Assembly: GCF_041381155.1 (NCBI RefSeq)
Contig: NC_091137.1
Location: forward strand, 15,185,765-15,249,764
Reading direction: 5' to 3'
DNA length: 64,000 bases
Source: Argopecten irradians
Taxonomy: Eukaryota > Mollusca > Bivalvia > Pectinida > Pectinidae
Below the pieces are notes generated by a model. That model was not told the origin of the DNA. It saw only the letters and a list, made by a program, of their open reading frames with translations, and ran no database searches. The translations under genes and the position numbers were made by a program. This document shows positions 1-11,200 of the stretch, piece by piece. The number at the start of each line of letters is the position of its first letter. Within the stretch, counting starts at the first letter, position 1.

Positions 1-1306
1 GTAAGTCATTGTCTTATACATAGGTAAGTCATTGTCTTATACATAGGTTAAGCATTGTCTTATACATAGGTAAGTCATTGTCTTATACATAGGTAAAGCA
101 TTGTCTTATACATAAGTAAGTCATTGTCTTATACATAGGTAAAGCATTGTCTTATACATAAGTAAGTCATTGTCTTATACATAGGTAAATCATTGTCTTA
201 TACATAGGTAAAGCATTGTCTTATACATAGGTAAAGCATTGTTATTCATTGTCTTATACATAGGTAAAGCATTGTCTTATACATAGGTAAAGCATTGTTA
301 TTCATTGTCTTATACATAGGTAAAGCATCGTCTTATACATAGGTAAAGCATTGTCTTATACATAGGTAAATCATTGTCTTATGCATAGGTAAATCATTGT
401 CTTATACATAGGTAAGTCATTGTCTTATACATAGGTAAAGCATTGTCTCATACATAGGTAAGTCATTGTCTTATACATAGGTAAGTCATTGTCTTATATT
501 ATACATAGGTAAAGCATTGTCTTATACATAGGTAAAGCATTGTTATTCATTGTCTTATACATAGGTAAGTCATTGTCTTATATTATACATAGGTAAAGCA
601 TTGTCTTATACATAGGTAAAGCATTGTCTTATACATAGGTAAAGCATTGTCTTATACATAGGTAAAGCATTGTCTTATACATAGGTAAAGCATTGTCTTA
701 TACATAGGTAAAGCATTGTCTTATACATAGGTAAATCATTGTCTTATACATAAGTAAGTCATTGTCTTATACATAGGTAAATCATTGTCTTATACATAGG
801 TAAGTCATTGTCTTATACATAGGTAAAGCATTGTCTTATACATAGGTAAGTCATTGTCTTATACATAGGTAAAGCATTGTCTTATACATAGGTAAGTCAA
901 TGTCTTATACATAGGTAAGTCATTGTCTTATATTATACATAGGTAAAGCATTGTCTTATACATAGGTAAAGCATTGTTATTCATTGTCTTATACATAGGT
1001 AAGTCATTGTCTTATATTATACATAGGTAAAGCATTGTCTTATACATAGGTAAAGCATTGTTATTCATTGTCTTATACATAGGTAAAGCATTGTCTTATA
1101 CATAGGTAAAGCATTGTCTTATACATAGGTAAATCATTGTCTTATACATAGGTAAAGCATTGTCTTATACATAGGTAAATCATTGTCTTATACATAGGTA
1201 AAGCATTGTCTTATACATAGGTAAAGCATTGTCTTATACATAGGTAAAGCATTGTCTTATACATAGGTAAAGCATTGTCTTATACATAGTTAAAGCATTG
1301 TCTTAT
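1..1306. repeat. 23-bp minisatellite carrying donor-like and acceptor-like ends
   Basis: About 55 head-to-tail copies of a roughly 23-bp unit, GTAAGTCATT followed by GTCTTATACATAG, with GTAAAGCATT as a second common variant and occasional longer units containing TATTATACATAG or TTATTCATT. It starts at the window edge, so its true 5' limit is not visible. It lies in the RAPGEF1 intron before the exon at 1366 and stops about 60 bases before that exon. Each junction reads ATAG|GTAAGT or ATAG|GTAAAG, which resembles an acceptor abutting a donor. Confidence 0.95.
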
Positions 1307-1365
1307 ACATGAGTATATTAAATGATTTGACTATGTTATCCTTTTAACAATGTTTTCTATCATAG

Positions 1366-2237
1366 ATTGGTCCAACAGCGATCACAAGAGAGCCTGCCCC
1401 CTGGTGGTGAAGGCGAATTCTCTCCTCCTCCATTACCAAATAAAGAAAACAGACGATCTCTTACCAACACCTTGGAAATCCTGTCTGGCATGCCAAATCC
1501 TTTGGGCCATGTGAGCCCAAACCAATCTCCACATAGTAGTGTGATTTATACAAACACTCCCTCAGAACTGTCGTCCAGTCTGGGACATATAACTCTCAGC
1601 AACCAATCAGATCAGAGTATATCTCCTCTTAGTCGGTCGCCAGGGAGTAGTATTGGGTCTGGCCTTAATCGGTCATCAGAGGACCTACTGGACTCTACAA
1701 GCCAAAATAGCAGTCGTACAAATAGCTTTTCACGAACGTCTTCTGAAGCTAGGATAGGTAGTTCTTTTAGTTCAAGTACAATGAGCAAAAGTTCGTCACA
1801 GTCAGATGGAACAGTAGACCAGATAAACCAATTAACAAAGGAAATTAATCGGCTGACGTCGGATATTGCTATAATGACCAAAAAGAATGGAAACCAGGGC
1901 GAACATTGTGATGGGCAGGAACCACCATCACTGCCCAAGAAACTGAATCGCCTGCCCTCCCAGTATGATAATATGAATGAGAGTGGCATCCAGCTCACAA
2001 CTGGCTCTGCAGGCAGCAGTCGAGTTGTTTCATATGAAGCGCGGATGTCGTCCTCCTCAACAAGTAGTTCACAGTCGTTTGCAGGCTTCCAAATGCAGAA
2101 GTCAAACACTATATCTTTTACACAGCGTACAAATTCCCAGGAAACATATTCCAGCTCGGAAACATTCTCTAGTGCGAGTCATTCTAGTCTGGAGAGTCTT
2201 CCAAAACCACCACCCCTACCACCAAAGAAACGTCACA
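1366..2237 (+). CDS. RAPGEF1: RAPGEF1 exon: Ser-rich region with CRK-binding motifs
   Basis: Acceptor TTTTCTATCATAG ends at 1365; donor GTAAGT begins at 2238; enters in phase 2 (one base before the TTG codon at 1367) and leaves in phase 1. It encodes about 290 residues that are very rich in Ser and Thr, with EPPSLPKKLNRLPSQYDN near the middle and PKPPPLPPKKRH at the very end. The second motif is a good CRK SH3 ligand and corresponds to the C3G segment KPPPLPEKK before an AYMQ stretch. There is no ATG near the start, as expected for an internal exon. The last bases, from CTACCACCAAAG to the donor, are the seed of the array that follows. Confidence 0.9.
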
Positions 2238-5200
2238 GTAAGTATTACCACTACCACCAAAGAAACACCACAGTAAGTATTGCCGCTACCATCAAAGAAA
2301 CACCACAGTAAGTATTGCCGCTACCATCAAAGAAACGCCACAGTGAGTATTGCCGCTACCACCAAAAAAACGTCACAGTAAGTATTACCACTACCACCAA
2401 AGAAACGTCACAGTAAGTATTACCACTACCACCAAAGAAACGCCATAGTAAGTATTGCTGCTACCACCAAAGAAACAGCCACAGTAAGTATTACCACTAC
2501 CACCAAAGAAACGCCATAGTAAGTATTGTGCTAACACCAAAGAAACGCCACAGTAAGTATTACCACTACCACCAAAGAAACGCCACAGTAAGTATTGTTG
2601 CTACCACCAAAGAAACGCCACAGTAAGTATTGTTGCTAACACCAAAGAAACGCCACAGTAAGTATTACCACTACCATCAAAGAAACGCCACAGTAAGTAA
2701 GTATTGCCGCAGTAAGTATTACCACTACCACCAAAGAAACGCCACAGTAAGTATTGCCGCTACCACCAAAGAAACGCCACAGTAAGTATTGTTGCTACCA
2801 CCAAAGAAACGCCACAGTAAGTATTACCACTACCACCAAAGAAACGTCACAGTAAGTATTACCGCTACCACCAAAGAAACTCCATAGTAAGTTTTGTTGC
2901 TAACACCAAAGAAACGCCACAGTAAGTATTACCACTACCACCAAAGAAACGTCACAGTAAGTATTGCTGCTACCATCAAAGAAACGCCACAGTGAGTATT
3001 GCCGCTACCACCAAAAAAACGTCACAGTAAGTATTACCACTACCACCAAAGAAACGTCACAGTAAGTATTACCACTACCACCAAAGAAACGCCATAGTAA
3101 GTATTGCTGCTACCACCAAAGAAACGCTACAGTAAGTATTACCACTACCACCAAAGAAACGCCACGGTAAGTATTGTTGCTAACACCAAAGAAACGCCAC
3201 AGTAAGTATTGTTGCTAACACCAAAGAAACGCCACAGTAAGTATTACCACTACCACCAAAGAAACGCCACAGTAAGTATTGCCGCTACCACCAAAGAAAT
3301 GCCATAGTAAGTATTGCCGCTACCACCAAAGAAAAGCCACAGTAAGTATTACCACTACCACCAAAGAAACGCCACAGTAAGTATTACCACTACCACCAAA
3401 GAAACGTCACAGTAAGTATTGCCGCTACCACCAAAGAAACTCCATAGTAAGTTTTGTTGCTAACACCAAAGAAACGCCACAGTAAGTATTACCACTACTA
3501 CCAAAGAAACGTCACAGTAAGTATTGCTGCTACCACCAAAGAATGCCACAGTAAGTATTACCACTACCACCAAAGAAACGCCACAGTAAGTATTGCTGCT
3601 ACCACCAAAGAAACGTCACAGTAAGTATTACCACTACCACCAAAGAAACTCCATAGTAAGTTTTGTTGCTAACACCAAAGAAACGCAACAGCAAGAATTA
3701 TTGCTACCACCAAAGAGGTTTTCGGATCAATTTATTCCATTGTGTTTAAGATATGGATTTTAAATCATAATAATATAATTTGAAACATCATATTTGCCAA
3801 TAACAATTACCATGGAAACATAATGGCAGAACATTGGGTTTCCTAGGTTTCAAATAAAGGGGCGGCACAAGGTTTTAGTTATTTCGGCTTAATTACAGTA
3901 TCAGCCTAATGTATGAGGTCACCTCAGCTCAAGTCTGATTTATAAACTCTGTATTACAGTACAAGCCTACATGCAGACCTTTGTGTATTACAGTACAAGC
4001 CTACATGTATAACTCAGTATTACAGTACAAGCCTACATGAAGACCTTTGTGTATTACAGTACAAGCCTACATGCAGACCTTTGTGTATTACAGTACAAGC
4101 CTACATGTATAACTCTGTATTACAGTACAAGCCTACATGTATAACTCTGTATTTCAGTACAAGCCTACATGCAGACCTTTGTGTATTACAGTACAAGCCT
4201 ACATGTATAACTCTGTATTACAGTACAAGCCTACATGAAGACCTTTGTGTATTACAGTACAAGCCTACATGTATAACTCTGTATTACAGTACAAGCCTAC
4301 ATGTAGACCTTTGTGTATTACAGTACAAGCCAACATGCAGACCTTTGTGTATTACAGTACAAGCCTACATGTATAACTCTGTATTACAGTACAAGCCAAC
4401 ATGCAGACCTTTGTGTATTACAGTACAAGCCTACATGTATAACTTTGTATTACAGTACAAGCCTACATGTATAACTCTGTATTACAGTACAAGCCTACAT
4501 GTATTACTCTGTATTACAGTACAAGCCTACATGCAGACCTTTGTGTATTACTGTACAAGCCTACATGCAGACCTTTGTGTATTACAGTACAAGCCTACAT
4601 GTATAACTCTGTATTACAGTACAAGCCTACATGAAGACCTTTGTGTATTACAGTACAAGCCTACATGTATAACTCTGTATTACAGTACAAGCCTACATGA
4701 AGACCTTTGTGTATTACAGTACAAGCCTACATGCAGACCTTTGTGTATTACAGTACAAGCCTACATGTATAACTCTGTATTACAGTACAAGCCTACATGT
4801 ATAACTCTGTATTTCAGTACAAGCCTACATGCAGACCTTTGTGTATTACAGTACAAGCCTACATGTATAACTTTGTGTATTACAGTACAAGCCTACATGA
4901 AGACCTTTGTGTATTACAGTACAAGCCTACATGTATACTCTGTATGCACACCTTTGTGTATTACATTGTACAAGCCTACATGTATAACTCTGTATTACAG
5001 TACAAGCCTACATGTATAACTCTGTATTACAGTACAAGCCTACATGCAGACCTTTGTGTATTACAGTACAAGCCTACATGCAGACCTTTGTGTATTACAG
5101 TACAAGCCTACATGTATAACTCTGTATTACAGTACAAGCCTACATGCAGACCTTTGTGTATTACAGTACAAGCCTACATGTATAACTCTGTATTACAGTA

Positions 5201-8200
5201 CAAGCCTACTCTGTATTACAGCAGACCTACATTTTAACTGTGTATTACAGTACAAGCCTACATGCAGACCTTTGTGTATTACAGTACAAGCCTACATGTA
5301 TAACTCTGTATTACAGTACAAGCCTACATGCAGACCTTTGTGTATTACAGTACAAGCCTACATGTATAACTCTGTATTACAGTACAAGCCTACATGTATA
5401 ACTCTGTATTACAGTACAAGCCTACATGCAGACCTGTTATTACAGTACAAGCCTACATGTATCAACTCTGTATTACAGTACAAGCCTACATGTATAACCT
5501 TTGTGTATTACAGTACAAGCCTACATGTATAACTCTGTATTACAGTACAAGCCTACATGTATAACTCAGTATTACAGTACAAGCCTACATGAAGACCTTT
5601 GTGTATTACAGTACAAGCCTACATGTATAACTCTGTATTACAGTACAAGCCTACATGTATAACTCTGTATTACAGTACAAGCCTACATGTATAACTCTGT
5701 ATTACAGTACAAGCCTACATGCAGAACTTTGTGTATTACAGTACAAGCCTACATGTATAACTCAGTATTACAGTACAAGCCTACATGAAGACCTTTGAGT
5801 ATTACAGTACAAGCCTACATGTATAACTCTGTATTACAGTACAAGCCTACATGTATAACTTTGTATTACAGTACAAGCCTACATGTATAACTCTGTATTA
5901 CAGTACAAGCCTACATGTATAACTCAGTATTACAGTACAAGCCTACATGTATAACTCTGTATTACAGTACAAGCCTACATGTATAACTCTGTATTACAGT
6001 ACAAGCCTACATGTATAACTCTGTATTACAGTACAAGCCTACATGTATAACTTTGTATTACAGAACAAGCCTACTTGTATAACTCTGTATTACAGTACAA
6101 GCCTACATGTATAACTCTGTATTACAGTACAAGCCTACATGTATAACGCTGTATTACAGTACAAGCCTACTGTATAACTCAGTATTACAGTACAAGCCTA
6201 CATGCAGACCTTTGTGTATTACATTACAAGCCTACATGTATAACTCTGTATTACAGTACAAGCCTACATGTATAACTTTGTATTACAGTACAAGCCTACA
6301 TGTATAACTCTGTATTACAGTACAAGCCTACATATATAACTCTGTATTACAGTACAAGCCTACATGTTTAACTCTGTATTACAGTACAAGCCTACATGCA
6401 GAACTTTGTGTATTACAGTACAAGCCTACATGCAGACCTTTGTGTATTACAGTACAAGCCTATATGTATAACTCTGTATTACAGTACAAGCCTACATGTA
6501 TACATGTATAACTCAGTATTACAGTACAAGCCTACATGAAGACCTTTGTGTATTACAGTACAAGCCTACATGTATAACTCTGTATTACAGTACAAGCCTA
6601 CATGCAGACCTTTGTGTATTACAGTACAAGCCTACATGCAGACCTTTGTGTATTACATTACAAGCCTACATGTATAACTCTGTATTACAGTACAAGCCTA
6701 CATGTATAACTTTGTATTACAGTACAAGCCTACATGTATAACTCTGTATTACAGTACAAGCCTACATGTATAACTCTGTATTACAGTACAAGCCTACATG
6801 TTTAACTCTGTATTACAGTACAAGCCTACATGCAGAACTTTGTGTATTACTGTACAAGCCTACATGTATAACTCTGTATTACAGTACAAGCCTACATGTT
6901 TAACTCTGTATTACAGTACAAGCCTACATGCAGAACTTTGTGTATTACAGTACAAGCCTACATGCAGACCTTTGTGTATTACAGTACAAGCCTATATGTA
7001 TAACTCTGTATTACAGTACAAGCCTACATGTATAACTCGGTATTACAGAACAAGCCTACTTGTATAACTCTGTATTACAGTACAAGCCTACATGTATAAC
7101 TCTGAATTACAGTTCAAGCCTACATGTATAACTCTGTATTACAGTACAAGCCTACATGTATAACTCAGTATTACAGTACAAGCCTACATGAAGACCTTTG
7201 TGTATTACAGTACAAGCCTACATGTATAACTCTGTATTACAGTACAAGCCTACATGCAGACCTTTGTGTATTACAGTACAAGCCTACATGCAGACCTTTG
7301 TGTATTACATTACAAGCCTACATGTATAACTCTGTATTACAGTACAAGCCTACATGTATAACTTTGTATTATAGTACAAGCCTACATGTATAACTCTGTA
7401 TTACAGTACAAGCCTACATGTATAACTCTGTATTACAGTACAAGCCTACATGTATAACTCTGTATTACAGTACAAGCCTACATGCAGACCTTTGGAAACT
7501 ACACCCAACCAAGTGCAATAACTGAGTGTGTGTATTCCCGACACTCAATCAACTTTTACGAGTCACAGTGGCAGAATCACCAGATGGAGCTACAGCCACA
7601 GATTTATCCACGCTCAAATACGATCAGTGTGATCTCGGACCTCAGCTCTGACTCTTCCTTTAGTGGAAGTGCTCCAAACAGTCCAATGATTCCTCCCCTT
7701 CCCACCAAACTCAGGGTAAGTCTTCCTCCACCAGGCTCATAGCAAATCATCACTATTAGAAAATCGTCTGTCATCCTCTTATATTATTATTTCTGAAGGT
7801 AAAATATTTTCGCAATTTCAGGGGATATTGCTATGATTGTCGAAATTTGATATACAAAATATTGAGAAATGGTTGAATTCACTTAAGATATTTGCGAAAA
7901 TTTAAAAACGAGAAATTTTAACCTGCGAAAAAATGGCTATACAGAATAATGGATCTATCACTTTTGATGATTTTATTTTTAAAAAGACAACCAAAAAGTC
8001 ATATTATTTTCATTGTTTCTTTTACAGGACAATGTTAATCGTGATAGTCAGTTGTCCACAACTTCCAGCCAGTCTGATTTCTCTGTGCCAGAGTACGCTG
8101 CTGATATGCCGCGGAGAAAGCTGCAAGTTTAATCGAGGGACCAACCCAGGGAGCAGCTTCAGATGTGTATGTTTCCATCTAGTTGTTATATCTCTGCCAT

Positions 8201-11200
8201 TAAATGGGAGCATGCAATGTCAGTCTTGTTCCATCATGTTCCCCTTCGTCGTGTTGCTAATGTCACATAACATTCTGTTCTAATTTTATATAAAAATAGG
8301 AGAAGGGGGGGGGGGGGGGATTTAGACTTACAAACATTTCTAATCACTGGTATATGAAGTGCTGATTGGAGGTTTGTTTTCAAAACAATTCAAGGTAAAA
8401 AATGATGACCTTGACCTTCATTCAAGGTCAAAGGGGTCAAATAGGCTAAAATCTTTAAAAACTTCTTCTCAAGAACCAGAAGAGGCCAGAGTACTGATAT
8501 TGGGCCTGTAGAATGCATGGGTGAAGGGCTACCAAGTTTGTTCAAATAAATGACCTTGACCTTCTTTCAAGGTCATAGGGGTCAAATAGGCTAAAATCTT
8601 TAAACGATTTCTTCTCAAGAACCAGAAGGCCTAGGGTACTGATATTGGGCCTGAAAATAGGATGCTGGGATGAAGGGCTACCAAGTTTGTTCAAATAAAT
8701 GACCTTGACCTTCATTCAAGGTCACAGGGGTCAAATAGGCTAAAATCCTTTAAACAACTTCTTGTGAATAACTAAGAGGCCTAGAGACCTGATATTAGGC
8801 CTGTGGCATGCTGGGATGAAGGGCTACCAAGTTTGTTCAAATGAATGACCTTGACCTTCATTCAAGGTCAAAGGGGTCAAATAGGCTAAAATCTTTTAAC
8901 GACTTCTTCTCGAGAACCAGAAGGCCCAGGGTACTGATATTGTGCCTGTGACATGCTGGGATGAAGGGCTACCAAGTTTGTTCAAAATGAATGACCTTGA
9001 CCTTCATTCAAGGTCAAAGGGGTCAAAGGGGTCAAAAAGGCTAAAATCTTTAAACGACTTCTTCTCAAGAACCAGAAGGCCCAGGGTACTGATATTGGGC
9101 CTGTAGGATGCATGGATGAAGGGCTACCAAGTTTGTTCAAATAAATGACCTTGACGTTCATTCAGGGTCAAAGGGGTCAAAAAGGCTAAAATCTTTAAAC
9201 GACTTCTTCTCAAGAACCAGAAGGCCCAGGGTACTGATATTGGGCCTGTGACATGCTGGGATGAAGGGCTACCAAGTTTGTTCAAATGAATGACCTTGAC
9301 CTTCATTCAAGGTCAAAGGGGTCAAATAGGCTAAAATCCTTTAAACAACTTCTTGTGAATAACTAAGAGGCCTAGAGACCTGATATTAGGCCTGTAGAAT
9401 GCTGGGATGAAGGGCTACCAAGTTTGTTCAAATAAATGACCTTGACCTTCTTTCAAGGTCATAGGGGTCAAATAGGCTAAAATCTTTAAACGATTTCTTC
9501 TCAAGAACCAGAAGGCCTAGGGTACTGATATTGGGCCTGCAGGATGCATGGATGAAGGGCAACCAAGTCTGTTCAAATAAATGACCTATGACCTTCATTC
9601 AAGGTCACAGGGGTCAAATAGGCTAAAATCCTTTAAACAAGTTCTTGTGAATAACTAAGAGGCCTAGAGACCTGATATTAGGCCTGTCGCATGCTGGGAT
9701 GAAGGGCTACCAATTTTGTTCAAATGAATGACCTTGATCTTCATTCAAGGTCATAGGGGTCAAATAGGCTAAGATCTTTAAACGACTATGTTGTATTGTA
9801 CTATTAGTCAGATGACCGTTAAGGCCCATGGGCCTCTTGTTTGTGGATGATAACCAGGACCGGAGTTCTAGGAGAAAAACAATTTAAGGTCTACCCTTAT
9901 TCCTGACTTCCCAGACATGCCTCTATAGACTACCCTAGACGTGTTTTTCATGTCGCCTCTAATCAACAAATCATCTAATACTGTGATGCCTAGTCGCCTC
10001 TAGTTTACAATCCTCTGTTACCATGGTCTTCACCTGTTAATCCATGTAATATCAGAACATCTCATCTTAACGACAGATATCTAAAACATCTCATCTTAAC
10101 GACCGATGTCTAAAACATCTCATCTTAACGACCGATATCTAAAACATCTCATCTTAACGACCGATATCTAAAACATCTCATCTTAACGACCGATGTCTAA
10201 AACATCTCAATTTAACGACCGACGTCTAATCCATATAGAGATTAATGAAAGCGTTAACTAACCTGGTCACACACTGCACACAGACTTACCGGTACTATAA
10301 CTTCCCTACCAGTACTGATATCTACCGTCCTTCTCTACTCTCCTGTTTTATATCGTGATAAATATCTAGTGAAAAATTAACAGATTATCATAAGTTGAAC
10401 AACACTATCATTCTTTATGTCATGTTATGAACAAACAAAGGATAACAATTGAAATGACTTTTACTGTGGTATAGCATATGTATAATATATTTATATTCTT
10501 CTGCAACTTGAATGCTTTCCATTAGAACATACAATGTATATGCTTATAATCTCTTGGTAAAGGGTCTGTTTGTCTATGAGAATGTTATAAGATTTGTATA
10601 TATAATATGCTATTGGTGGTACCATTTTATTCCCCAAAGTACCATTTACAAGTAATGCTTTAATGAGCGAGAGAAGAATTTTTAACACAAATGTAATATT
10701 TCTTTAGAAATTATTTCATGACAGTTTGAACATGTATATTGCTTTAAATAGTTCCTTGTAGAAGTGAATATTTGCTGTGATAAGGGCAATCCTTCCTTTC
10801 TGCTTTATAGCTTTGTCCCAAGTTGACCTAGAATTCAGATAGACTAGCTTATGGTGTTGATGCCCTGCAGTCCAGTGTAGCAACCCTTTAATTTCATGTT
10901 AGATTTAGGAAATTTCTGTTAAACAGTTCACATAAAGGGGAGATAATGACAGTTTACCCTATTGTTGATAAGACTGCTGGTAACTCATCATCAGTAAGCT
11001 TCTATAGTACTAATATCTGAAATCTACCATTATTAACTATTCACACTATGACAGGTCACTTCAGCTTGTAGAATCATGTCGCTATTATTAGTAAAATGAT
11101 CACACTTATTAAGGACTTAAGGATTTTAATTGATAGGTGAATAAAAGCCTTAGATGTACCTCTCAGTAGAGAGAATGGGAGGGAATGGATACTTTGTAAA

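Noticed and set aside
1977..2276. Second plus-strand frame and the minus frame 1612-2109 over the RAPGEF1 exon
   Set aside because: Shadows of the Ser-rich coding exon.
4081..5532. Long plus-strand open frames (up to 312 codons) with CITVQAYM-type repeats
   Set aside because: They lie wholly in the 32-34-bp array and follow its period; the only coding copy is the one at 7471.
1..7470. CRISPR array
   Set aside because: Units are head-to-tail without unique spacers and the genome is eukaryotic.
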